From the NCBI GenBank assembly GCA_014384685.1, contig JACNFL010000142.1:1-11540 (forward strand): a stretch of 11,540 nt of DNA. The letters run 5' to 3'. This stretch comes from Methanobacteriota archaeon (GTDB lineage: Archaea; Thermoplasmatota; Poseidoniia; Poseidoniales; Thalassarchaeaceae). The position numbers and the translations under genes were made by a program. This document shows, piece by piece, positions 1 through 5,962 of the stretch; position 1 is the first letter of the stretch; each line of letters begins with the position of its first letter. The notes under the pieces were generated by a model. That model did no database searches. It saw only the letters and a program-made list of their open reading frames with translations, and was not told where the DNA came from.

Positions 1-681
1 GACTGTAACCCTCATCCCAGGAAGTAGGACATTTGCCAGATCTGCTTCCGCTAGAATAGTTGCTCGTGCTGGTTGCGCACCACCAGTCACATTTTCAGGT
101 AATTCTTGAATCTCTATCCATTGGTTATCCACTAAAGTCACATTTTCATGGATTAACTCAAATCGAGTTCCATCCTTACCACCAGAGCTTCGGCCACAAC
201 CACCATTCAAATCATCACACTGAACTGGTTCAATTAATTCTAATTCGTTCAGTTGTGCTACCTCTGTGATATGTGTGCATAGAACACAGCGGAATTGTGC
301 ATGATAGATTCTAGGTTTTAATTCTGAAACTTTAGTGACCACCACTTCGGATGAAATTAATTTATCAATCTCATCAGACCCTACTTCACGTAAAGACTTC
401 TTACAATCATGAGGTAACTCAACAACTCGTAGAGTAGGGTCAATTTCCCAACCACCCTCTGCGCACAATGCTCTCAGTGATTCTGTGGCAGCTCGTAAAA
501 TCGGTTTGGGATACTCAATCAGCGATTTAGCAAAATTAGGATCCCAAGCCTGTATATCACTAAAATTAATGTTTAATCCCGGTTGTTTTGGCCAACTACT
601 AGCCAACACCTGAATCTCCCTAGCGTATTGCTCTTGCAACAAAGTTCGCCAACGAGCATTTGAGTCTTGGATGCCAACCAT
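1..681 (-). CDS. mcm: Replicative helicase MCM, N-terminal part (runs off left edge)
   Basis: This is the first 227 codons of a minichromosome maintenance protein, the hexameric helicase that unwinds DNA at archaeal replication forks. The translated part is the N-terminal DNA-binding region. A helical domain A covers roughly residues 5-105. An OB fold follows, starting near EVVVTKVSELKPRIYHAQF (112-130). It carries a zinc-binding insert with C132, C135, C155 and C162, and then the highly typical stretch VDNQWIEIQELPENVTGG (184-201) and PGMRV (221-225). The AAA+ ATPase part lies beyond the window, so length and intactness cannot be judged. I chose ATG at 681 because GGGAG lies 8 bases upstream. 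An in-frame GTG at 759 has no RBS and its bases belong to an ORB-like element, so I do not favour it. No stop interrupts the reading frame down to base 1. Confidence 0.93.
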   Translation of the reverse strand, partial: MVGIQDSNARWRTLLQEQYAREIQVLASSWPKQPGLNINFSDIQAWDPNFAKSLIEYPKPILRAATESLRALCAEGGWEIDPTLRVVELPHDCKKSLREVGSDEIDKLISSEVVVTKVSELKPRIYHAQFRCVLCTHITEVAQLNELELIEPVQCDDLNGGCGRSSGGKDGTRFELIHENVTLVDNQWIEIQELPENVTGGAQPARATILAEADLANVLLPGMRVTV

Positions 682-690
682 TGGAATATC

Positions 691-702
691 TCCCGCGCGG
701 GA
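691..702. repeat. GC palindrome at the mcm ribosome-binding site
   Basis: TCCCGCGCGGGA is a perfect 12-base palindrome. In mcm orientation its right end merges with the GGGAG Shine-Dalgarno sequence, 8 bases before the ATG at 681. In RNA it could pair only as a short stem or between two molecules; in DNA it could be a protein site. The role is inference. Confidence 0.5.
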
Positions 703-723
703 CTCATCAGCGCTCGCGGACGG

Positions 724-731
724 TATTTTAA
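724..731 (-). promoter_or_regulatory. Candidate TATA box of mcm
   Basis: TTAAAATA on the minus strand lies 43-50 bases upstream of the mcm ATG. A typical archaeal TATA-to-start distance of about 26 bases would put transcription start near 701 and give a leader of about 20 bases containing the GGGAG site. It sits just downstream of the nearer ORB-like element. Sequence match only. Confidence 0.45.
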
Positions 732-743
732 CAACGCGATTTG

Positions 744-765
744 CCCCCCTTGTTTCCACTGGAAA
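744..765 (-). promoter_or_regulatory. Origin recognition box-like element 1 (full ORB form)
   Basis: On the minus strand the element reads TTTCCAGTGGAAAC, then AAGGGGGG. This is the layout of the archaeal ORB bound by Orc1/Cdc6: a short dyad (TTCCA-G-TGGAA) followed on one side by a G-string. The match to the known consensus is from memory and was not scored. It lies 63-84 bases upstream of the mcm ATG. It may be part of a replication origin, or an Orc1/Cdc6 operator controlling mcm. Confidence 0.65.
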
Positions 766-793
766 TCAGAACTTTATTCTAGACTCGAAATTG

Positions 794-816
794 CCTTTCA
801 CCCATTTCCACTGGAA
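794..816 (-). promoter_or_regulatory. Origin recognition box-like element 2 (mini-ORB form)
   Basis: The minus strand repeats the 12-base core TTCCAGTGGAAA (816-805) in the same orientation as element 1 and exactly 52 bases away, close to five helical turns. The following G-string is weaker (TGGGTGAAAGG). The stretch between the two elements is fairly AT-rich. Two oriented copies with near-integral helical spacing argue against chance, but two are fewer than most mapped archaeal origins have. Confidence 0.6.
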
Positions 817-874
817 CACATCCTAATTGAAATCAAGCAATGGCCCCACCTCCCAATAAAGCGCCGCCGAACCA

Positions 875-1273
875 TTATGACAGCAGTGAATCAACGGTAG
901 CACGTAAGTCAGCCAAGCCAATTGGTTTTTGCAACATTATTCCTGGTGGTGGAACCCCTCCTGCCTCAAGGATATCCGCTTCGTCATGACCGCTCATCAG
1001 CAATACAGGTGCCCGAATACCCAACTCTCTAACCTTGTGAGCAAGATTCACCCCATTCATCTCAGGAAGTGACATATCGGTGGCTAATAGGACAATATTC
1101 GGGTTCTGTTTTATCTTCTCAAGTGCGGATTCAGCATCTTCATGAGCTGAAACTTCAAAACCCATTCTAGAAAGGATTGTTTCGCCCAATTTACGGAGCG
1201 TTTCTTCATCCTCAACGAAGATAACAAGACCGCGGCTCAAATGTTCACCAATGTATCGGAGACGGGTAATCAC
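875..1273 (-). CDS. Stand-alone response-regulator receiver domain protein
   Basis: This is a single phosphoacceptor (CheY-like) receiver domain with no output domain. From the GTG at 1273 (132 aa), the acidic pair is E21-D22 in FVEDEE, the phosphorylated aspartate is D66 in LLATDMSLPEMNG, the switch serine is S94 in LLMSG, and the conserved lysine is K116 in LQKP. The set is complete, so it should be phosphorylatable, probably by a histidine kinase encoded elsewhere. The sequence style resembles receivers at the C-terminus of hybrid kinases. The start is uncertain: the reading frame is open to a GTG at 1315, which would overlap the divergent gene. I prefer GTG 1273, preceded by GGGAG at 7 bases; TTG 1240 behind GGTGA is a third option. 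It is transcribed toward mcm, with the ORB-like pair just beyond its stop. Confidence 0.85.
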   Translation of the reverse strand: MITRLRYIGEHLSRGLVIFVEDEETLRKLGETILSRMGFEVSAHEDAESALEKIKQNPNIVLLATDMSLPEMNGVNLAHKVRELGIRAPVLLMSGHDEADILEAGGVPPPGIMLQKPIGLADLRATVDSLLS

Positions 1274-1302
1274 TATGAAACTCCCGCAATACCGGATAAC
1301 TA

Positions 1303-1731
1303 ATGGAGCACACACGTTCAGGAAGCGACATCCTCGTGAGACTTGATCCGGGGGAAGAAATCCATGCAGCCCTACAGGAACTGGCAGATGATGTTGGATT
1401 TGATGCAGCCGCTATCACAAGCGGTATTGGCCGAACTCGTGACAATCAATATGGATACATGAATGCAGAAGGAGTGTACCAGAGGCGGCCGTTAGATCCC
1501 CCATCTGAATTAGTGAGCCTTTCAGGCAATATTGCTCGCACAAAGCATGGAGAAGCATTCACACATATCCACTGCTGTTGGTCTGATGATGACAATAACG
1601 TCCATGCTGGCCATTTGTTTGAAGCGACCGTTCATGTTGTAGCTGAAATCCACATCAGAGTCATGGAGCATGCGGGAATGACGCGTTGTCCTCTTGCTAA
1701 CCTTGAGTTACTAGGTCTAGAATTTGACTAG
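1303..1731 (+). CDS. DUF296/PPC-domain protein
   Basis: The 142-residue protein is essentially one PPC (DUF296) domain, the trimeric fold found alone in bacteria and archaea and attached to AT-hooks in plant DNA-binding proteins. Recognisable landmarks are RLDPGEEI (13-20), the glycine-rich SGIG (40-43), SLSGNIA (72-78), and the histidines of THIHCCWSDDDN and HAGHLFEATV: H88, H90 and H104, which in related structures surround a metal-like site. No AT-hook is present, and the biochemical role of solo members is unknown. Start is ATG 1303; no clear Shine-Dalgarno precedes it, so translation may be leaderless. It begins a plus-strand cluster, 20 bases ahead of the hydrolase gene, and diverges from the receiver gene across a very short gap. 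Confidence 0.85.
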   Translation: MEHTRSGSDILVRLDPGEEIHAALQELADDVGFDAAAITSGIGRTRDNQYGYMNAEGVYQRRPLDPPSELVSLSGNIARTKHGEAFTHIHCCWSDDDNNVHAGHLFEATVHVVAEIHIRVMEHAGMTRCPLANLELLGLEFD

Positions 1732-1751
1732 AAAAAAGACGATGGTTGATA

Positions 1752-2369
1752 ATGATACGAGTACTTTTTGCCCATGGATTTGAAGGAACACCTGAAGGAA
1801 GTAAACCATCCTATATGAGAGATGAATTGGGGTGGGATGTCGTTGCCCCATCAATGTCTGAACTAGGTTGGACAATAGAACAAGAAACCGAGGTTCTACT
1901 TCGAATAATTGACGAAGATGGGCCATTTGATATCATCGCTGGTTCATCAATGGGTGGTTTGGCTGCGGCCAACGCCTCCAACCTCCGCCCTGACGAAAAA
2001 TTTTCACTGCTACTAATTGCACCAGCATTTGGCCTAGGAGATTTATGGCGGGAAGGCGCAAAACCGGAAGGTTTGGCGCAGTGGGAAAAAGATGGTAGCA
2101 TTCCATATTTCATGAATGGATTAGGAATTGAAGTCACCTTGAACTGGGAATTTTTCCTCTCTGCAGAACGTATGTCGTGGCCAAAACTGAATCATCCAAC
2201 TGTAATTCTTCATGGAAATTTAGACGATATAGTACCAATTGAAAACTCACGTAAGGTTGCCAAAGAAGATACGCATGTCGTGGAACTTATCGAGATTGAA
2301 GATGGGCACCGGATGCAGAAAGCATGCTTTCAATTTGAAGAAGTGACGAGAATTTTGAAGTTGGGGTAA
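1752..2369 (+). CDS. Small alpha/beta-hydrolase (YqiA/UPF0227-like esterase)
   Basis: This is a compact 205-aa serine hydrolase of the alpha/beta fold, probably a cytoplasmic esterase or thioesterase; the substrate is unknown. The HGFEGTPEGSK strand-loop (8-18) forms the oxyanion region. The nucleophile is S66 in GSSMGG (64-69). The acid is D158 or D159 in HGNLDDIVP, and the base is H186 in EDGHRM. A short variable lid (about 95-140) lies between. There is no signal peptide. ATG 1752 is chosen over the in-frame TTG 1746 because it removes only two residues and gives the usual MIRVLFAHG opening. It overlaps the next gene by one base (TAATG), which suggests translational coupling. Confidence 0.85.
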   Translation: MIRVLFAHGFEGTPEGSKPSYMRDELGWDVVAPSMSELGWTIEQETEVLLRIIDEDGPFDIIAGSSMGGLAAANASNLRPDEKFSLLLIAPAFGLGDLWREGAKPEGLAQWEKDGSIPYFMNGLGIEVTLNWEFFLSAERMSWPKLNHPTVILHGNLDDIVPIENSRKVAKEDTHVVELIEIEDGHRMQKACFQFEEVTRILKLG

Positions 2370-2875
2370 TGATGTACAACGAACAATCAAGGCCATGGTT
2401 TTACTATATTTTACCGTGCATAGTAGTAGTATCTTTAATTGGTTCAATCACCCTTTTCTTGGCCCTAGGTGTAGGTGAAAAAGGAATATTCACTATTGTC
2501 ACGATAGGCTATTGGTTGGCTTTTGGAATCCCAATTATGTGGTTCATTTGGTTGAGTTGGGCATTCTCAATCTATGCCATTCAATATGATGGTAATTCCC
2601 TTTCTTTCGGATATCTTGGATGGGATGTCCAATTAAAAAACTCAGAAATTATCTCAGCTAAAATTGTTGAGATTAAATGGATAAAATGGGGTGGCATGGG
2701 GTGGAGAATAAAGGGGATGAAATCAATTGGATACATCACCAGTAGTGGCTCTGGTATAGAAATTAAAACCACGCGCAAGGGGCGCTTTTACACATTCAAT
2801 TGTCAAGACCCGCAATCATTGCTAAATGACTTACGGACGGGTGGTATAACCATTGAACATGACTCGGCGGTTTGA
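2369..2875 (+). CDS. Two-helix membrane protein with PH-like C-terminal domain
   Basis: The 168-aa protein has two transmembrane helices at about 11-34 and 40-66, followed by a soluble C-terminal part. That part is rich in beta-strand-like segments: YAIQYDGNSLSFGYLGWDV, WGGMGWRIKGMKSIGYIT, GSGIEIKTTRKGRFYTF and a final DPQSLLNDL helix. This order (tryptophan/glycine strand, GIEI strand, basic turn, phenylalanine strand, DP-helix) resembles bacterial-type PH domains attached to membrane anchors; the assignment is by pattern. Two adjacent ATG codons (2369, 2372) are available. It lies between the hydrolase and purM and overlaps the hydrolase stop, so it is probably co-transcribed. Its function is unknown. 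Confidence 0.75.
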   Translation: MMYNEQSRPWFYYILPCIVVVSLIGSITLFLALGVGEKGIFTIVTIGYWLAFGIPIMWFIWLSWAFSIYAIQYDGNSLSFGYLGWDVQLKNSEIISAKIVEIKWIKWGGMGWRIKGMKSIGYITSSGSGIEIKTTRKGRFYTFNCQDPQSLLNDLRTGGITIEHDSAV

Positions 2876-2901
2876 AGAACCGCCACCATCTCGACGGTTC
2901 A

Positions 2902-4017
2902 ATGAGTGACGGCGAGGGGCTCGATTACGCTTCGTCTGGAGTCGATATTGATTTGGAAGCCGCTTCGGTTGCGTCACTCATTGGAGCACTGTCAAAATCG
3001 GTTCGTAAATCCGGAACACCTGGAGCTCCAGTAGATTTGCCTGGTGGCTTTGGTGGCTTGGTTGAATTTGGTGATAACCTGTTAGCACTAGCAACTGATG
3101 GTGTCGGCAGCAAGTTACAGATTGCCAATGAGTTAGAACAACTTGCAGGAGTTGGAATTGATTGTATGGCAATGAATGTCAATGACTTGCTATGTGTTGG
3201 TGCTGAACCAATCGCTTTTGTTGATTATGTTGCGATTCCAAAGCCGGACCCCGCAGTACATGCCGCTCTTGGTGCATCTCTCTCGAGCGCCGCCGCCCGA
3301 GCGCGCGTGACGCTCGCAGGCGGGGAGACCGCATCTCTACCAGGAATTGTCAAGGAACTTGACCTTTCAGGAACTGCTCTTGGCTGGTTGCCAAAAGATG
3401 AGGCAATTACTGGAGAAAATATGCAAGCAGGTGATGCACTCATCGGATTGCCTTCCTCTGGTATTCATTCCAACGGGTTTTCTCTTGTACGTGCAGTATT
3501 GGAAAAAACCGGGGCAGATATCAGGCATCCAGCACCGTTTTCAGTCGATGAAAATCGCATTGAGCGATTCACAACCGGTGAAGTCACCTTAGGAGAAGTT
3601 TTACTGAATCCAACCCAGATCTACTGCGACCCAGTCTACGACCTAATCGCTGCTTGCCGTGGTGGTGAGGGGCCCTGTGATAGTGAGCAAATCAAGGGTA
3701 TTGCCCACATTACTGGAGGGGGGCTGTCTAATCTACTACGTCTTCATGATACTCTAGGGTACCATATTTCCAACCCAATGAACACTCTTCCTGAGTTTGA
3801 CTGGATTGCCCAAATGGGTGAGGTAAACGAGCGCGAGATGGCGCGCACTTTCAATCTCGGGATGGGTATGGTAGTCATCGTTGATGGCGCAGCCTCAGAG
3901 GCTGTGACTGTATGGTTAGATTCCCGAATGAACGGTTGCCAAATCGTTGGTGATGTTGTTGACCATGGGCGTAAAGTGACTCATGTCAATCCAAACATTT
4001 CGTTTGACCACTATTAA
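2902..4017 (+). CDS. purM: Phosphoribosylformylglycinamidine cyclo-ligase (AIR synthetase)
   Basis: PurM closes the imidazole ring in purine biosynthesis, converting formylglycinamidine ribonucleotide and ATP to aminoimidazole ribonucleotide. The 371-aa product has the family landmarks in order: YASSGVDID (9-17), TDGVGSK (65-71), GIDCMAMNVNDLLCVGAEP (85-103), LAGGETA (138-144), SSGIHSNGFSLVR (185-197), LLNPTQIY (234-241) and HITGGGLSNLLR (269-280). Length is slightly above the common 345 or so. ATG 2902 gives the typical short N-terminus; the reading frame extends back to a TTG at 2872 that overlaps the preceding stop. Its last 32 bases are also coding on the other strand for the 118-aa gene. 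Confidence 0.95.
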   Translation: MSDGEGLDYASSGVDIDLEAASVASLIGALSKSVRKSGTPGAPVDLPGGFGGLVEFGDNLLALATDGVGSKLQIANELEQLAGVGIDCMAMNVNDLLCVGAEPIAFVDYVAIPKPDPAVHAALGASLSSAAARARVTLAGGETASLPGIVKELDLSGTALGWLPKDEAITGENMQAGDALIGLPSSGIHSNGFSLVRAVLEKTGADIRHPAPFSVDENRIERFTTGEVTLGEVLLNPTQIYCDPVYDLIAACRGGEGPCDSEQIKGIAHITGGGLSNLLRLHDTLGYHISNPMNTLPEFDWIAQMGEVNEREMARTFNLGMGMVVIVDGAASEAVTVWLDSRMNGCQIVGDVVDHGRKVTHVNPNISFDHY

Positions 4018-4342
4018 TCCCATTACGGTGTGGTTCACCATATTGTAACATGATTCTCCAAACATCAATCATCGCATCATATAATGCTGGTTCATTGGCA
4101 TCTATATCTGATTTGAAATTTGTATAATCTATTTCATAGGTTTGCTCTGTAATTATTCTTGCCACTACACCATGAGATATTTCAGCCCTCCATGGATAAT
4201 CTGCAGTCTCCATATTGATTAGTTTTGCATCTGGAAAAACAGACTCGAAATGTTCAGGGTTCCTACCCCTAACAAGTAATATTCCAGGCTTGTCACGGTG
4301 TTGTACTATACTAAAAAATCCGCCTTTTAGAAATATCCACAT
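3986..4342 (-). CDS. Conserved small protein of unknown function (MWxF...GFFSIVQ family)
   Basis: This 118-aa protein belongs to a short family I know only as hypothetical proteins from diverse prokaryotes. It opens with MWIFLKGGFFSIVQHRD, followed by a valine/arginine strand (LLVRGRNPEHFESVF), then DYPWRAEIS (48-56), an IDYTNFKSDI segment (71-80), and ends near DVWRIMLQ (93-100). The pattern suggests a small alpha/beta single-domain protein. There are no membrane segments or obvious catalytic residues. Its ATG immediately follows the TGA of the 154-aa gene (positions 4340-4345), so the two are translationally coupled and probably act together. The 3' end overlaps purM by 32 bases, and the last 15 or so residues (polar, ending CLD) look like a tail of local origin. 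Confidence 0.75.
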   Translation of the reverse strand: MWIFLKGGFFSIVQHRDKPGILLVRGRNPEHFESVFPDAKLINMETADYPWRAEISHGVVARIITEQTYEIDYTNFKSDIDANEPALYDAMIDVWRIMLQYGEPHRNGINSGQTKCLD

Positions 4343-4807
4343 TCAAGCCACCTCCATACCAAAATTGTAGTCACTCTTCTTTGTAGCCACCTTACTTGCA
4401 GAAGGTGCTTCATCCACCTTCTTTTCTTTAGGTACAGTTGCTTTATTCGCCTTCGTCTCTTCAACTAAAGTTTCAGAAACAGGTGTTATAACCGTACACG
4501 ATCCAATCTCTATATTTGCTTTGGCGTTATCAAATAGGCTCTGCAACATGCTTAGTTCATACATAGGTCCTGGGTGGTCAAATACTCTGATACACCGAGC
4601 TGTATCGAACGTTACTTTCTGTAACATCACACCATCTCCAGTATCGTGAATATCCCCTGGCCTATAATTGCCAAGTAATCCCCACACCCAAGCTATGCTC
4701 TCTTCAGTTGCTGTCAATTCTTGATGTTCTTCGCTCAATCTTGGTAGCAAATCTGCTAACCTTTCCATTTCTTTATTCATTTTTTCACTTCCTTTTTTCC
4801 GATTCAT
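4343..4807 (-). CDS. Hypothetical protein with lysine/glutamate-rich tail, first gene of a two-gene unit
   Basis: I do not recognise this 154-aa protein. Residues about 10-110 look globular (EESIAWVWGLLGNYRPGD and VTFDTARCIRVFDHPGPMY are the most distinctive parts). Residues about 111-145 form a low-complexity Lys/Glu/Ala/Val linker, ending in SDYNFGMEVA. There is no signal peptide or membrane helix. Two starts are equally well served: ATG 4807 and ATG 4780, each with GGAAGTG five bases upstream, because a 21-base unit is duplicated. The downstream start gives MNKEMERLAD and 145 residues. It is directly coupled to the 118-aa gene and has its own TATA-like promoter. Confidence 0.65.
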   Translation of the reverse strand: MNRKKGSEKMNKEMERLADLLPRLSEEHQELTATEESIAWVWGLLGNYRPGDIHDTGDGVMLQKVTFDTARCIRVFDHPGPMYELSMLQSLFDNAKANIEIGSCTVITPVSETLVEETKANKATVPKEKKVDEAPSASKVATKKSDYNFGMEVA

Positions 4808-4822
4808 TTTTTCACTTCCTTT
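4775..4822 (-). repeat. Tandem duplication of an RBS-plus-start unit
   Basis: A 21-base unit containing GGAAGTGAAAAAATGAAT occurs at 4802-4822 and again at 4775-4795, without mismatch and with a period of 27 bases (nine codons). Each copy provides a Shine-Dalgarno sequence and ATG in the same frame, so the gene has two potential starts. The in-phase period keeps both productive. Confidence 0.85.
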
Positions 4823-4846
4823 CTGCTACACTCATGTCTTAATTTG

Positions 4847-4856
4847 AATATAATAT
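4847..4856 (-). promoter_or_regulatory. Candidate TATA box for the 154-aa/118-aa unit
   Basis: ATATTATATT on the minus strand lies 40-49 bases upstream of ATG 4807. With usual archaeal spacing, transcription would start near 4825, giving a leader of about 18 bases that includes the first GGAAGTG. A second TATA-like run (TATATATTAC, around 4943-4952) lies further upstream on the same strand. Confidence 0.5.
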
Positions 4857-4959
4857 TTTGAAACCTTTGTGTTATCCTTTTGTTATGAAATACCTCTTTC
4901 TTGGCTTGATTGTTTTTCACAATGTTTCAATTCCCCTCCAGTAATATATACACAACGGT

Positions 4960-4999
4960 TATATAAAAACCTACCGCCCCTACATAGTAGGGGCGGTAG
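4960..4999 (-). terminator. Perfect 13-bp hairpin, probable minus-strand terminator
   Basis: CTACCGCCCCTAC (4971-4983) and its exact complement (4987-4999) are separated by only three bases. Reading the minus strand, the stem is followed by GTTTTTATATAACC, so it has the form of an intrinsic terminator for transcripts arriving from the gene at 5206-5637, about 200 bases upstream. On the plus strand the same flank reads TTATATAAAAA, a TATA-like sequence, so a second role is possible. Confidence 0.6.
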
Positions 5000-5053
5000 A
5001 ATAATAATTTGTTGAATCATAATTAAGCCTCTTAAATTTAATAATTTCACCTA

Positions 5054-5140
5054 CAATTTCCAATCCAATGTCGGTTTAACTACTGTCAAGCCTGCCGGCC
5101 CTCTACTCTCAATTTCCAATCCAATGTCGGTTTAAATACT
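5054..5140. repeat. Two-copy CRISPR-like direct repeat (31 bases, 25-base spacer)
   Basis: A repeat containing CCAATCCAATGTCGGTTTAA runs 5054-5084 and 5110-5140, with one mismatch at position 27 (C or A) and a common TACT end. The intervening 25 bases are unrelated and GC-richer. Repeat length fits CRISPR repeats, but the spacer is short, only two copies exist and no cas gene is in the window. It lies in the 3' region of the four-cysteine gene, upstream of the hairpin. It could be a relic mini-array, a paired protein-binding site or an excision footprint. Confidence 0.6.
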
Positions 5141-5205
5141 AAATTATTTTTCATAATTAGATAACACTTTGATTGGCTAATTTCCTCCATTCATTCTGGA
5201 TTAAA

Positions 5206-5637
5206 TTATAACCAATCGTCTTTGAAATGATTATCAAATCCCGCATCTGACTCATTTTCTGAAGACCATGCATCATTCTGTAAAATTGATTCATCAAATT
5301 CGATTTCTGGTAACGTGGTTTCAGATACTTCTGGATTGCTGAGGAAGTGTCTTGATGCAAATAAGAGGATTTTACTAATATCTCCCCACTCTGATTTCTG
5401 CTGTCTTTTGCTTTCCACCCATAGCATTATTTCATGCAACGTACTTTCAACAATAGGATTTCCTTGTAACCAATCCGCGAGTCTTTCACAGCGTTGGCAT
5501 GATTTGTGCAACCCGGCGTCATATACAATGGAGGTTTCGTCTTTAGATCTACAAGGACCGCACGCTCGCCCGCGCACCCAATCTGCAAGTGCTTCGTAGT
5601 CATATTCACTGGCTTTTCTATTCTTTTCATCTTTCAT
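5206..5637 (-). CDS. Small four-cysteine (zinc-binding-like) protein of unknown function
   Basis: I do not recognise this 143-aa protein. Two CxxC pairs, C26-GP-C29 and C47-QR-C50, form a likely zinc site. They sit between two related helices, ALADWVRGRACGPC (16-29) and RLADWLQGNPIVES (52-65), which look like an internal duplication. The region 65-105 is predicted helical, and residues 105-143 are strongly acidic and probably disordered, ending DDWL. There are no membrane segments. Start is ATG 5637 behind GGTGA; the in-frame GTG at 5646 overlaps that RBS. The zinc site followed by an acidic tail would suit a protein- or nucleic-acid-interaction role, but that is inference. It is divergent from the 432-aa zinc-ribbon gene across 471 bases. 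Confidence 0.65.
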   Translation of the reverse strand: MKDEKNRKASEYDYEALADWVRGRACGPCRSKDETSIVYDAGLHKSCQRCERLADWLQGNPIVESTLHEIMLWVESKRQQKSEWGDISKILLFASRHFLSNPEVSETTLPEIEFDESILQNDAWSSENESDAGFDNHFKDDWL

Positions 5638-5770
5638 TACATTCACCGTTTCTAATCTAATTGGTTGGGAATATCAGGAATTGTGGGGGACAAGGAGGAC
5701 GGAGCGAAGCCCTTTACCGTTCATAGAAACAACCTTGTTATTACTTGGCAAACCCACAAGAATTCAACAA

Positions 5771-5778
5771 TATAAAAA
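5771..5778 (+). promoter_or_regulatory. Strong TATA-box candidate without an obvious gene
   Basis: TATAAAAA, inside CAATATAAAAAGG, is among the best TATA-like sequences of the window. Expected transcription start is near 5800, which would produce a plus-strand transcript through the 93-base-spaced repeats. Any product could be a small RNA or a 55-aa peptide from ATG 5807. Confidence 0.45.
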
Positions 5779-5826
5779 GGATGCATGAGTGAGAATTTAC
5801 TCGGTGATGTTATCTCACTTTCATCT

Positions 5827-5962
5827 ATTTCTGTCGGTATATCAAGAACCGACTTCCCTAGTGTATGCGTGTAAGAATCCACCCAATCAAGTCACACTAC
5901 TACTGTTTCATCCTTACCCATTTCTGCCGGTATATGAAGAAACGACTTCAGTAGTGCATACG
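5827..5962. repeat. Imperfect 43-base repeat pair, 93 bases apart
   Basis: Copies at 5827-5869 and 5920-5962 share 36 of 43 positions by hand alignment (ATTTCTG-CGGTATAT-AAGAA-CGACTTC...TAGTG-AT-CG). The first copy contains a dyad, GTCGGT (5833-5838) and ACCGAC (5848-5853), with a nine-base loop; the second has lost pairing at two positions. In the open plus frame the differences fall mostly on first codon positions, unlike a conserved coding repeat. No similar copy was seen elsewhere in the window. Confidence 0.65.

Larger units (their letters stand above)
4823..5205. other. Intergenic region with promoter, hairpin and paired repeats
   Basis: This 383-base gene-free stretch lies between two minus-strand genes. 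Reading leftward from 5205 it holds a two-copy 31-base direct repeat, an AT-rich spacer, a 13-bp perfect hairpin followed by a T-run, a region around 4900-4945 without recognised features, and the TATA box of the next unit. No ORF of note and no tRNA-like T-loop was found. Confidence 0.6.

Noticed and set aside
757..759. GTG 759 as mcm start
   Set aside because: No Shine-Dalgarno precedes it, and its bases form the centre of the ORB-like dyad; ATG 681 has GGGAG at good spacing.
667..900. 77-aa plus-strand ORF over the mcm upstream region
   Set aside because: It is antisense to the mcm 5' end and its regulatory region and has no RBS or family resemblance.
5054..5140. Calling a CRISPR array outright
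   Set aside because: Only two copies, a 25-base spacer and no cas genes; evidence allows only 'CRISPR-like direct repeat'.
5683..5715. Purine-rich GC stretch as an RNA gene or rRNA fragment
   Set aside because: No cloverleaf, T-loop or convincing rRNA match could be recognised, and no stable stem is evident.
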